This document shows, piece after piece, positions 1 to 8,009 of a stretch of 64,000 bases of DNA. The stretch spans positions 372,001-436,000 of the forward strand of contig NZ_SEWX01000001.1 of assembly GCF_004307455.1 (NCBI RefSeq). Direction: 5' to 3'. Positions within the stretch are counted from its first letter, which is position 1, and each line of letters begins with the position of its first letter. Origin of the DNA: Aquirufa nivalisilvae (GTDB lineage Bacteria; Bacteroidota; Bacteroidia; Cytophagales; Spirosomataceae). The translations under genes and the position numbers were made by a program. The notes beneath the pieces are model-generated. The model ran no database searches, was not told the DNA's origin, and worked only from the letters and a program-made list of their open reading frames with translations.

Positions 1-796
1 GTAAAACCATGTTAGGGTCATGGATTCCAAATAAAAAGATAACTATTAAGCTAAAAAGAATCGTAATCCCCGCTCGGAAAAATAAGATGGAGAGTATCAT
101 TTTAATCTCTTTTCCTTCTTTCAATTCAACAGCCATACCTATGTAAATCAAAACCAAGGGACCCATTAAGGTACTAGCTCGTGAGAAAATTTCTTGGATG
201 ACGATGGGTAATGTACTCATATGAAAACCCATGGAAAGAAATACAATGGCCAATAACATGATTACATTGATTGGTTCCTTGATTAGACTCCATAGAAAAT
301 CTTTCATGCCTTTTTTATTACCAATGGCCCCATCTTCTTGAATAGCCATGTGCATTTTCAATGAGATGTAATACAAAAAATTGAGGGCAAAAAACTTATT
401 TCCTACGTCAGCCATAGCTGCCATCGCTAAGGATTCTCCACCCAAAAATTCCGAAATAAAGGGGAAGCTTGATAGTCCAGGCGCCAATGAAGGAAGCAAC
501 ATGGTTAAGGTTCGACTTGCCGGAGAGTTCTTCTCCAAACCAAAAAAAGGCAAGAAATAAGGAGCCGTTAAAAAGATAAAGAAGTTAAAACAAACTAAAA
601 TAATAGGATATATTAACATGCTAAAGCTCATCTTAATACCCATCAATGCAATAAATACCGTAGCAGGAAGTGCCACAGAAAGTATGACTTCTTTTAAGCC
701 CTGAATTTCTGATTTATTCTTAATTTTCTTACGTAAAGCGACACCCAAAGCAATTAAAAGCATTAACGTAAGTGTCTTTTCAATAGCATCAATCAT
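1..796 (-). CDS. AEC-family (auxin efflux carrier type) permease, 3' end missing
   Basis: The frame is open from an ATG at 796 to the window edge, about 265 codons without a stop, so the C-terminus lies outside. The product is almost entirely hydrophobic helices with short basic loops. The late segment PLVLIYIGMAVELK resembles the AEC permease family, which exports or imports amino and organic acids across the inner membrane. It begins 10 bp after the stop of the exported aminotransferase upstream, so the two are very probably co-transcribed and may share a substrate. The family call is from overall pattern and one motif; another bile-acid/arsenite-type permease fold is possible. Confidence 0.7.
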   Translation of the reverse strand, partial: MIDAIEKTLTLMLLIALGVALRKKIKNKSEIQGLKEVILSVALPATVFIALMGIKMSFSMLIYPIILVCFNFFIFLTAPYFLPFFGLEKNSPASRTLTMLLPSLAPGLSSFPFISEFLGGESLAMAAMADVGNKFFALNFLYYISLKMHMAIQEDGAIGNKKGMKDFLWSLIKEPINVIMLLAIVFLSMGFHMSTLPIVIQEIFSRASTLMGPLVLIYIGMAVELKEGKEIKMILSILFFRAGITILFSLIVIFLFGIHDPNMVL

Positions 797-806
797 AACG
801 AACAAT

Positions 807-1991
807 TTAAGCGAGCTCTTTCAAAGATGTTACGAAGTATTCCATTTCAGCCATCGTTCCTATGCTGACGCGACAGTAAGGTTTATTTAACATATCAAAT
901 GACCTAACCATGACACCTTTGCTGGCCATTTTACTCAAGAAAGTCTTGCCATCCATTTTAATGGGGAATATCACAAAATTGGTATATGAGGGAATGTAGC
1001 TATATCCTAATGCGCTAAGTTCTTGATATAAATAATTCTTGCATTGAGTATTAAGTCGCTTAGTCATGGCTTGGAACTCTTTATCCTGTAAGCTGGCTAT
1101 CGCTCCTAAAACAGAGGTGTGACAAATCCCCATTCCTCCGCGAGTGATTTTTTCAATTTTACTTAAGAATTCCGGTTGTGCAACGGCATAGCCTACACGC
1201 AAACCTGCCATGCCCATAATTTTGGAAAACGTTCTAGCAATAATCACATTTTTCTTTTGAGACAGTAAAGAAACCATACTAGCCGTATCTCCCTCAGCAA
1301 GTTCTAAATAAGCTTCATCGATGAAAACAGGAACTTTAGTCGAAACCCTTGAGCAAAAATCCATCAGTTCATTCGCTGCCATGATGGTCCCAACAGGGTT
1401 ATTGGGGTTACAGATATAAACCATTTTAGTATTGGAATCTATGGCTGCTTCCATAGCTTTTAAGTCATGTGTCCAATCCGACTTACAAGGAACGGCTTTC
1501 CAAGTAGCGCCAACGGCTTCAGCAACGCGAATGAGCGACATATAGGTTGGATCAGCTGAAACAATATTTCCCCCTTTGGAAAACAATACAATGGCCACTT
1601 TTTCTAATAAATCCGAAGAGCCTGGTCCCATCATGATATGTTCTTTCGTCACGCCTTCCTTAAGCGCCAACATATCCACCAAGGTGGCTAATTCTTTCCA
1701 AGAATAGCGATTCCCTCCTGAAACGGATTCGGCCACGGCTTTTCTAGCACTTTGAGGTGGTCCATATGGATTTTCATTCGCATTTAAACGCGCGATCATA
1801 GCAGGCACATTAGGTCGTTCATCCAAATAATGCTCTCTCAATAATGGGCTATAATACAGTCTATTTTCTGAATCTAATGGAAAGGAACTCGTTGAAAATG
1901 CACCCAAACTAATGTGAGGGGCCAAGGCCATTCCGCCCATGGCGGCTAGTCCTGACTTTAGGACATTTCTTCTGCTAAAAGATGTTTTCAT
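807..1991 (-). CDS. Tat-exported HisC-like PLP aminotransferase (class I/II)
   Basis: This 394-residue protein starts with a twin-arginine signal (SRRNVLK at residues 6-12, then a hydrophobic stretch to about 30), so it should fold in the cytoplasm and work in the periplasm. Fold-type I PLP landmarks are present in order: LNANENPYGPP near 69, PGSSDLL near 123, CNPNNPVG near 194, DEAYLEL near 225, the Schiff-base lysine in TFSKIMG (K257) and the substrate-carboxylate region GLRVGY. The pattern is closest to histidinol-phosphate/aromatic aminotransferases, but an exported enzyme is unlikely to serve histidine synthesis. A permease gene follows at 10 bp. The substrate is unknown; an amino acid or phosphonate-like compound is inference. 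Confidence 0.85.
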   Translation of the reverse strand: MKTSFSRRNVLKSGLAAMGGMALAPHISLGAFSTSSFPLDSENRLYYSPLLREHYLDERPNVPAMIARLNANENPYGPPQSARKAVAESVSGGNRYSWKELATLVDMLALKEGVTKEHIMMGPGSSDLLEKVAIVLFSKGGNIVSADPTYMSLIRVAEAVGATWKAVPCKSDWTHDLKAMEAAIDSNTKMVYICNPNNPVGTIMAANELMDFCSRVSTKVPVFIDEAYLELAEGDTASMVSLLSQKKNVIIARTFSKIMGMAGLRVGYAVAQPEFLSKIEKITRGGMGICHTSVLGAIASLQDKEFQAMTKRLNTQCKNYLYQELSALGYSYIPSYTNFVIFPIKMDGKTFLSKMASKGVMVRSFDMLNKPYCRVSIGTMAEMEYFVTSLKELA

Positions 1992-2167
1992 AATGATTGA
2001 GTTGGTATATAAATGCGATGATACTCTGTCCTATTGACTCATTTCTGAGTTTTCATCTTACATACAGGAAAAAAACAAACCCAGAAACCAATGCTGCTCC
2101 TTAGTCAAATTTGTTTTTAAAATACTCTCGAGGGAATCAAAGAAGGAATCAATTCCTGGAGAATATA

Positions 2168-2200
2168 TATACGCCCAAGCTGATCAGAAATGGGCGTATA
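2168..2200. repeat. Inverted repeat, perfect 10-bp arms
   Basis: TATACGCCCA (2168-2177) and TGGGCGTATA (2191-2200) are exact reverse complements around a 13-nt loop that itself contains TGATCA. No run of T follows on either strand, so a simple intrinsic terminator is not clear. It lies about 180 bp before the aminotransferase start and could be a leader structure or operator. Confidence 0.5.
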
Positions 2201-2582
2201 AATTGTATTTATTGATGAATTATGTTGAAATGTAGCAGGTTTATTGAAATCCACCTCGACAATTCTACATTTTTTTATGAAATGACTCAAAAAACATGGA
2301 AATATTCCAAATTATAGGCAAAAAATGTAAAAAATGAGGGCCTATCTATATTTTTTGAAAAAATCAATTTTAAAATACAAAGTTTAAATTTTGATGAAAA
2401 AAAGATTAAAATTTGAATTTAAATTAAAAATGAGTTTTAAAAACATTCAAAAAATATAAATTAATTGAAAAAGTGTCAAAAATAGGATTTATTCATTTTG
2501 CCAATTTATAGTACTATTTCGATGAGAATGGTAAACATAGCATGGCCATATTCTCAGGAAAAAATGAGATCTGAGCATAAAC

Positions 2583-2615
2583 GGTAATAGCCTGATGAAA
2601 ATCACCGGCTATTAC
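2583..2615 (-). terminator. Hairpin after the M56-TonB gene, possible terminator
   Basis: GTAATAGCC (2584-2592) pairs perfectly with GGCTATTAC (2607-2615). Inside it, TGAT and ATCA pair around a GAAA tetraloop. It sits 25 bp beyond the stop of the minus-strand gene at 2640, the usual place for a terminator, but it lacks a U-tract, so it may instead protect the 3' end of the mRNA. Confidence 0.45.
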
Positions 2616-2639
2616 AAATGCTAGAAATCACTTGTGCTT

Positions 2640-4223
2640 TTACTTCACTAGGGAGAAAGCAATAGGTTGGACGAATTTAGAAGCGATATTGGTATCATGA
2701 CTCTTGGCTGGAACCCATTTACCTGAAGCTTTGATGAGTCGAAGTGCCTCTTCAGCTAATCCATATCCAGGAGATCTTAATACGCTGATATCCGAAAGTG
2801 TTCCATCGGCTGCCACTGTAAATTGAACATAGGCTTTTCCGGAAATATTCGCTTTTTTAGCTTCTTCAGGATAGTTAACATTAGCGGATAAATAGGAAAG
2901 AAACGCATTAACTCCACCTGGAAATGTGGCAGGTTCTTCCACGACAATATTGACATTTTGATTGGTCGAAATATTGGTTGAAACATTTGTAGTAACGTGA
3001 TTTTTAGTCGAGATTTCCACCACTCCATTAATCCCATCTTTTCCATATTTTTCATTCGCCATGGCTCCTTTCAATACATTCACGGATTGGATATCATTAG
3101 GGTTCATTTTACTAAGAACCAAAGTGCGTTCAATCTTGCCATCGACTACATACAGAGGATTGACAGGTGGAGCTGGAGGCACGCCAGGTGCTGTTGGAAT
3201 CACTCTAACAGCCAAGGGTGGCGGTGGAGGCGGAGGTAAATCCTTGTTGGGTGCCTTTTTTCTAATGGCAGGTTTAACGGGAGCATTTTTGCTAAAGGAA
3301 ATCCCTATTTTACTAGGACTAAGCGCTTCATTTTTCTCTTGAGCAGTTACCTGAATGGAGAAAATACCTATGGCCATTAATGCCAAAGGAAGGGCCAAAA
3401 CCTTTCTTAGGTAGGCATATGGCGTATTTTTGGATGTTGTTAACATGACAATTCTTCGTTTAATAGATGAATAATAAAATGAGTGTCCGGGGTTTAAAAA
3501 GTGATTTCCGTAGTGCGATTGTAAGATCATTTGGGCAAAAGCATTCACATTATTGCTTCCAACCGCTTCGCGATCAGCAATAAATTCATGGATATTTTGT
3601 AATTCTTTATGCATCAACCAATAAAAAGGATTGATCCAAAATAAGGAAGTGATGATTTGACAAATAACTCGATCAATGGTGTGCCTTTGCTGAATGTGCG
3701 TTAATTCATGCTTAAAAATAGCTTGGCCATTGGGTTCAGAAATGGAGATGGATTTTTTCCAAAAAAGGAACTGTAGGAATGAAAACGGAGCATCCTCTTC
3801 ATCGGTTTCAATGAATTCAAAACCTTCCATGGGAATGCTTGGATTTCTCCTTTTCATCTGATAAATCTTGATAACTTGATATAAAAAGTAGCTCAACAGA
3901 CCTATTGAAATCAAATAAAAAGTCCATATACCATATTCCAACCAAGGTAAATTCATCCATAAAAACTGTTCAGGGGCAGACTTGGCAGAGGCCGATAGCA
4001 AATATATGGCTTTGCCAGCTCCAGCCACTTCAGCTTCGTCGAAGGAAAAAAAAGAGAATTGGAAACAAGGAACAAGTACGCTTAAAAGCATACTGACTAA
4101 CAAATAAAATCGATTGTAGGTATGGAATCGATTATTCCGAAGTACCAACACATAATAGCCATAGAAGATCCCAGAAAGTAGGCTACTTTTCAACAGATAG
4201 ATTAATAAGGCATTATTCATCAT
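2640..4223 (-). CDS. BlaR1/M56-family membrane metallopeptidase fused to TonB C-terminal domain
   Basis: This 527-residue protein combines three parts. The N-terminal 290 residues carry membrane helices and a zinc protease site, HELTH at 172-176 with EFIAD near 213 as the probable third ligand, as in M56 (BlaR1/MecR1) sensors. After the last helix (about 274-292) comes a proline-rich linker (330-355), then a piece resembling a TonB-receptor plug (YVVDGKIE ... DIQSVNVLKGA, 358-406), then a TonB C-terminal domain (about 434-525, FPGG, YPEEAKK, GKWVPA). It overlaps the BlaI-like gene by 11 bp, the standard regulator-sensor pairing. In BlaR1 relatives the protease responds to an outside signal and leads to cleavage of the repressor. 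The signal sensed here is unknown. Confidence 0.85.
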   Translation of the reverse strand: MMNNALLIYLLKSSLLSGIFYGYYVLVLRNNRFHTYNRFYLLVSMLLSVLVPCFQFSFFSFDEAEVAGAGKAIYLLSASAKSAPEQFLWMNLPWLEYGIWTFYLISIGLLSYFLYQVIKIYQMKRRNPSIPMEGFEFIETDEEDAPFSFLQFLFWKKSISISEPNGQAIFKHELTHIQQRHTIDRVICQIITSLFWINPFYWLMHKELQNIHEFIADREAVGSNNVNAFAQMILQSHYGNHFLNPGHSFYYSSIKRRIVMLTTSKNTPYAYLRKVLALPLALMAIGIFSIQVTAQEKNEALSPSKIGISFSKNAPVKPAIRKKAPNKDLPPPPPPPLAVRVIPTAPGVPPAPPVNPLYVVDGKIERTLVLSKMNPNDIQSVNVLKGAMANEKYGKDGINGVVEISTKNHVTTNVSTNISTNQNVNIVVEEPATFPGGVNAFLSYLSANVNYPEEAKKANISGKAYVQFTVAADGTLSDISVLRSPGYGLAEEALRLIKASGKWVPAKSHDTNIASKFVQPIAFSLVK

Positions 4224-4584
4224 CGTTTTTAGATTTTAATTGGCTTAATAACAATTCTAAATCTTCAATAGACATCTGCTTTTTATCGACCAGAAAAGAT
4301 ACCACGTTCGTATATGATCCTTCAAAAAAAGATTCAGCCAAACCAGCTATACGCTGACCAGAATATTCCTGCTTTGTGACCTTCGCAAAATAGAGGTTAT
4401 TTCGATTGGGATTATTGATTCCAACAAAATCCTTTTCAACCAAAATTTTTAATAGAGTAGCAATGGTGTTGGAATGGGGCTTAGGCTCAGGTAAGTTCTC
4501 AATAATATCTTTGAGAAATCCTCCTTCTGGTAAGGTCCAGATAACCTGCATAATTTGCTCTTCTGCTTGGGTTAGTTTTTTCAT
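4213..4584 (-). CDS. BlaI/MecI/CopY-family winged-helix repressor
   Basis: At 123 residues this has the normal length of the family. The N-terminal part (about 1-75) begins LTQAEEQIMQVIW and continues through the recognition-helix region HSNTIATLLKILVEKDFV, typical of BlaI winged helices; the acidic C-terminal part (about 80-123) would form the dimer. The gene overlaps the M56 sensor by 11 bp, so the pair is translationally coupled. Two palindromes before the gene fit autorepression. Target genes other than this operon cannot be seen here. Confidence 0.9.
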   Translation of the reverse strand: MKKLTQAEEQIMQVIWTLPEGGFLKDIIENLPEPKPHSNTIATLLKILVEKDFVGINNPNRNNLYFAKVTKQEYSGQRIAGLAESFFEGSYTNVVSFLVDKKQMSIEDLELLLSQLKSKNDDE

Positions 4585-4604
4585 AGTTCTTCCTTTTGTT
4601 GGAC

Positions 4605-4634
4605 CAAATGTATAACTAATTTTTTAGTTACAAA
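4605..4634 (-). promoter_or_regulatory. Promoter of the BlaI-M56 operon
   Basis: On the minus strand a -33 TTTG (4634-4631) is followed by an 18-nt spacer and an exact Bacteroidota -7 element TACATTTG (4612-4605). The element ends 20 nt before the start codon at 4584. The 18-nt spacer is exactly operator dyad 1. Confidence 0.75.
4613..4630. promoter_or_regulatory. BlaI-type operator, dyad 1
   Basis: TAACTAATTTTTTAGTTA has 7-bp inverted arms, TAACTAA and TTAGTTA. It fills the whole spacer between the -33 and -7 elements, so bound repressor would block RNA polymerase. Binding by the adjacent BlaI-like protein is inferred from position and symmetry. Confidence 0.75.
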
Positions 4635-4641
4635 ATATTTA

Positions 4642-4659
4642 TAACTATTTTTTTAGTTA
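4642..4659. promoter_or_regulatory. BlaI-type operator, dyad 2
   Basis: TAACTATTTTTTTAGTTA is a second copy of the same dyad. It differs from dyad 1 at one base, and its centre is 29 bp away, close to three helical turns, so two repressor dimers could bind the same face of the DNA just upstream of the -33 element. Confidence 0.7.
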
Positions 4660-4696
4660 AAATTTATTACCTCCATCTCCATTAGGGACTATCATA

Positions 4697-4726
4697 AAAA
4701 ACGCCCCTGAAATTAGGGGCGTTTTA
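4697..4726 (-). terminator. Intrinsic terminator of the Gfo/Idh/MocA operon
   Basis: AAAACGCCCCT and AGGGGCGTTTT form a strong GC-rich stem with a 6-nt loop. On the minus strand it follows the stop at 4758 and ends in a run of six T. The plus strand also has a short T-run, but no plus-strand gene ends here. Confidence 0.85.
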
Positions 4727-4757
4727 TTCAACCAAATAAACCTCAAGTCCTATTTAA

Positions 4758-6134
4758 CTAATATTTTATTCGGTCAGTACCATAGGGAGCTCTTTGCGTA
4801 CGACTTAAAAAGCGATTTGCTTCTGCATCATTGATAAATTGCTCTTTTTTAGCATCCCAATTCAGCTTGCGTGGAAGTTTCATAGCCACATGGGTGATCA
4901 AACAAACCGTACATGCTCTATGGCCAATTTCAATAGGAGAGATAGGTTCTTTTCTACTTTCTATACAATCTAGCCAGTTGCCATGTTGCTCATCTGAATG
5001 GTACAAATGAATCTCTTTTTCGCCAATTACTGATTCTAAAATAGCTGGATTGGAAGCATCTATTGCTTTCGCTCTTACTTTAGACGTAGGATCACTCGGT
5101 GTTGCCGAATAGTCTCCTCTTGACACAAATATCCAACCTTCTGTTCCTTCATATCGAATACCATTAGGGAAGCCTCCGCTGGTATACATGGTTATTCCAT
5201 TGGCATATTCTGCCTTTGCCATAAAATCACCATGCACATCCCAAACACCCGATTTAGGAAATTCGGCTACAGCCTCCACTGAAATAGGACCCGTTAATTC
5301 TGTGTCCATACCCCAGGCTGCAGAATCATAGTGATGTTGTCCCCAACCTGTGATCATTCCAGCACCAAATTGTTCCATGCGCAACCAACCTGGTCTATCA
5401 TAACCCACTTGAGGGTGTACACTTAACTCCGTATAAGGAATGTAGGGCGTTGAGCCTAACCACATCTCATAATTAAAGCCTTTTGGTACTGGCATAGCTT
5501 GTACCACAGGGCCACTTGGATCTCCTGGAAGTCCTACTTTAACGGTGTGCAACTTACCAATTCGACCATTTCTCACTAATTCCGCTGCTCTTCTGAATTG
5601 ACTACTGGAACGTTGCTGTGTCCCCACTTGTAAAATTCTACCTGTTTTTTTGATGACCTCGGCTAATTGACGACCTTCTTTAATAGTCAAAGATGTGGGT
5701 TTTTGAAGGTAAATATCTTTCCCAGCTAAGGCTGCTTCCATGGCAGGTTGCGCATGCCAAAAGTCTGGCGTACTAATCATGACCGCATCAATGTCTTTGT
5801 TCAACAACATTTCACGGTAATCGTCGTACATCTTAACATCGATGTAATTGCTTTGACCCGTTTTCTTGATATAATATTCTTCTACTAACTTTTTAGTGTC
5901 TTCAGTACGGTTTCTATCCAAATCACAAACGGCCATAATTCTAGCCTTTTCATATCTCCAAGTACTTGGTAAATCATGTGTACGAGCAATACGTCCACAA
6001 CCAATTTGGCCTATATTAATTTTGTTGCTTGGAGCATCTTTTCCTCCCAAAACATGGGCAGGAACAATCGTTGGAAAGCCTAATGTGCCCACAGCTCCTA
6101 AGGCAATGTTATTGATAAATTTTCTCCTTTTCAT
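4758..6134 (-). CDS. Tat-exported Gfo/Idh/MocA-family oxidoreductase
   Basis: This 458-residue protein begins MKRRKFINNIALGAVG, a twin-arginine-like signal, so it probably acts in the periplasm with its NAD(P) cofactor bound before export. The Rossmann motif GQIGCGRIA lies at 42-50 and the conserved lysine-proline of the family in LQKPTSLT at 145-146. The long C-terminal half has the GWGQHHYDSAAWGMD and YEGTEGW segments seen in the large secreted branch of the family, which often acts on sugars or glycosidic bonds. Its start overlaps the end of the upstream paralogue by 4 bp, and a terminator follows the gene. The substrate is unknown. Confidence 0.85.
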   Translation of the reverse strand: MKRRKFINNIALGAVGTLGFPTIVPAHVLGGKDAPSNKINIGQIGCGRIARTHDLPSTWRYEKARIMAVCDLDRNRTEDTKKLVEEYYIKKTGQSNYIDVKMYDDYREMLLNKDIDAVMISTPDFWHAQPAMEAALAGKDIYLQKPTSLTIKEGRQLAEVIKKTGRILQVGTQQRSSSQFRRAAELVRNGRIGKLHTVKVGLPGDPSGPVVQAMPVPKGFNYEMWLGSTPYIPYTELSVHPQVGYDRPGWLRMEQFGAGMITGWGQHHYDSAAWGMDTELTGPISVEAVAEFPKSGVWDVHGDFMAKAEYANGITMYTSGGFPNGIRYEGTEGWIFVSRGDYSATPSDPTSKVRAKAIDASNPAILESVIGEKEIHLYHSDEQHGNWLDCIESRKEPISPIEIGHRACTVCLITHVAMKLPRKLNWDAKKEQFINDAEANRFLSRTQRAPYGTDRIKY

Positions 6135-7291
6135 GATTTAGCTGATATTTTAGTCGCTTGTTTTTGAGCAATAAGTGCTAGTTCGGTTGCTAAGAAACAA
6201 TGGTCTTGAGTCATCGCAGTTTCGGTTCTATTTAACACATCATTCACGAGTAACTCTCCATGTGGAAGCTCTACATTCTTACAGTCGATATACAATGTTT
6301 CTTTATTCGTCACTAAATACAAATGACTTCCTGTACCATGCGGAGAGGCGATATCTGTATTTTTTCGAACTTCCATATAGCCTTCCGTACCCAAAATTGT
6401 CAGTCGACCATCTCCCCAAGTATTTAACCCATCTGGAGTAAACCAATCCACACGAATATACCCTGAACCTCCATTCCCGCGTAACATCAAATCTCCAAAA
6501 TCTTCAAAATTAGGGTATTGAGGATATTTATGATTGGCTACTTGAGAGGCCACCACCTCTCCATGTGTAGATTTAGTAAAGTGTAAAAATTGATCTACTT
6601 GATGAGAACCAATGTCCGTGATAATACCACCGTAATATTTCTTATCAAAAAACCAGGAAGGTCTAGAAGGAATACTCATCCGGTGAGGACCAGTACCTAA
6701 GGTTTGAACCACTTTACCAATTATCCCTGTTTGAGCTAATTGACTAGCCTTTTCAGTCGCTTTATTTTCAAATCGCTCAGAATAAGAAATGGAATAAATT
6801 CTTTTGGTTTCTTTTTGAACCTTGCGAACTTCTGCCAATTGTTCTAACGTAGTAATGCCCGGTTTATCCACCATGTAATCCTTCCCGGATTTCATGACAC
6901 GAATACCCAATGGCGCTCTTTCTACAGGAGTAATGGAACTAAGAACCAATTGAATAGAAGGGTCTCCTAAAATCTCTGCTTCACTTTTTACCAATTTAGC
7001 CGTAGGGTATTTTTTAGCAAATTCCTTTATTAAATCTGGCTCCTTCGCATAGTAGGATACAAATTCTCCACCACCACGAATGATGGAATTAGCCATGGTG
7101 TAAATATGACCATGATTGATTCCAATAACACCAAATTTTAAACGTGGTGCAATGATCTTTTCTTGAACTTTAGGAACAAACAAGGAGGTACCATCTTTGA
7201 TGGGACTATGAATGGATGGCATAAATGCAAGACTTGATAAAAGGCTGGCATCTTGCAAAAATTTCCTGCGGTTGGAAGCGTTTTCTTTCAT
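6131..7291 (-). CDS. Exported Gfo/Idh/MocA-family oxidoreductase
   Basis: This 386-residue protein carries a twin-arginine pair (NRRKFLQDASLLSSL, residues 7-21). The nucleotide-binding segment GVIGINHGHIY (54-64) departs from the usual GxGxxG, and the family's DKP motif is at 142-144 (VDKPGITT). It is the first gene of a two-gene operon and overlaps the next by ATGA. The two products are related in fold but clearly different in sequence, so they may catalyse successive steps on one sugar or work together. Substrate unknown; an exported sugar oxidoreductase is the reasonable reading. Confidence 0.8.
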   Translation of the reverse strand: MKENASNRRKFLQDASLLSSLAFMPSIHSPIKDGTSLFVPKVQEKIIAPRLKFGVIGINHGHIYTMANSIIRGGGEFVSYYAKEPDLIKEFAKKYPTAKLVKSEAEILGDPSIQLVLSSITPVERAPLGIRVMKSGKDYMVDKPGITTLEQLAEVRKVQKETKRIYSISYSERFENKATEKASQLAQTGIIGKVVQTLGTGPHRMSIPSRPSWFFDKKYYGGIITDIGSHQVDQFLHFTKSTHGEVVASQVANHKYPQYPNFEDFGDLMLRGNGGSGYIRVDWFTPDGLNTWGDGRLTILGTEGYMEVRKNTDIASPHGTGSHLYLVTNKETLYIDCKNVELPHGELLVNDVLNRTETAMTQDHCFLATELALIAQKQATKISAKS

Positions 7292-7387
7292 GGGATAAAT
7301 TCCGGTTTTGTGATACTATTTCTAAAAGTAATAACATTTGATTTCTTACTGAAATCATCCTTTTTTTTAATCGAGGGAAAAAGAAAA

Positions 7388-7407
7388 AGGCTTACCATGG
7401 TAAGCCT
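7388..7407 (-). terminator. Terminator of the OsmC gene
   Basis: AGGCTTACCATGGTAAGCCT is a perfect 20-bp palindrome giving an 8-bp stem and a CATG loop. On the minus strand it is followed by a T-rich tract, and it lies 45 bp beyond the OsmC stop. Confidence 0.8.
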
Positions 7408-7425
7408 AAAACTATGAACGAGAAA

Positions 7426-7445
7426 AGGTCTAACATGTTAAACCT
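7426..7445 (-). repeat. Second palindrome between the OsmC stop and its terminator
   Basis: AGGTCTAACATGTTAAACCT is palindromic except for one mismatched pair and also has a CATG centre. It starts only 7 bp after the OsmC stop at 7452 and precedes the T-tailed hairpin, so it could be a 3'-end stability element. Confidence 0.45.
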
Positions 7446-7451
7446 CTACCT

Positions 7452-7865
7452 TTACCCTTGCAGTGTGGAGTCTACCACAATTGTCGTTTTTAATAATCGT
7501 GAAATGGGGCAATTCGCCTCCGCATCTTTTACTTGAGCTAAAAAAGTATCTTGGTCAATACCTGGCACAGTCGCTTTTAATATCAATCGAGATTCAATGA
7601 TGGAGCCTTCTTCCATTTTAATTTCTCCTTGCACATCCAATACTTTAGGAGGAAATCCTGCACCCGTTAGATTAAAACTAAGTTTCATAGCAAAACAACC
7701 CGCGTGAGCTGCCGCTACTAATTCTTCTGGGTTGGTACCGATCCCATCTTCAAATCGAGTGTTGAAGGAATATTGGGTGTGATTTAATACACCACTTTGG
7801 GTAGTAAGTACGCCTTTACCCTCTTTACCCGTTCCTTGCCAAACGGCATTTGCTTTTCTTATCAT
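7452..7865 (-). CDS. osmC: OsmC-family thiol peroxidase
   Basis: At 137 residues this has the usual OsmC length. The two redox cysteines are visible: C57 in HAGCFAM and C119 in ANCPISRLL; the acidic GIGTNPEELVAAAHAG segment before C57 is typical of the true OsmC subgroup rather than Ohr. These enzymes reduce organic hydroperoxides in the cytoplasm, usually with dihydrolipoamide. The gene stands alone with its own terminator. A rhodanese gene lies upstream on the same strand, 144 bp away, probably a separate unit. Confidence 0.9.
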   Translation of the reverse strand: MIRKANAVWQGTGKEGKGVLTTQSGVLNHTQYSFNTRFEDGIGTNPEELVAAAHAGCFAMKLSFNLTGAGFPPKVLDVQGEIKMEEGSIIESRLILKATVPGIDQDTFLAQVKDAEANCPISRLLKTTIVVDSTLQG

Positions 7866-8009
7866 GACAATTCTATTTTATGTTTAGAGACAATCAATAT
7901 TTTCCAATATTAATCTATTTCTCTTAAAATTGGTCCATGTACGTTCAGCTTATTTCATGAAATTTTTGAAAGATATTTTGACATGACAAATCCGTTGAAA
8001 ACAATCACG

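Larger units (their letters stand above)
1992..2639. other. 648-bp AT-rich intergenic region with two hairpins
   Basis: No convincing gene is visible. The stretch is strongly AT-rich, especially 2330-2520. It holds two good inverted repeats, listed separately (2168-2200 and 2583-2615), and a short imperfect palindrome AGGAATCAATTCCT at 2144-2157. I found no exact TAnnTTTG promoter element for the aminotransferase here. Confidence 0.5.

Noticed and set aside
807-1991. Histidine biosynthesis gene hisC
   Set aside because: The protein has a Tat signal and no histidine genes nearby, so only the fold family is claimed.
3061-3342. Plus-strand frame with a glycine-rich stretch
   Set aside because: The glycine run is the complement of the proline codons in the linker of the M56-TonB protein.
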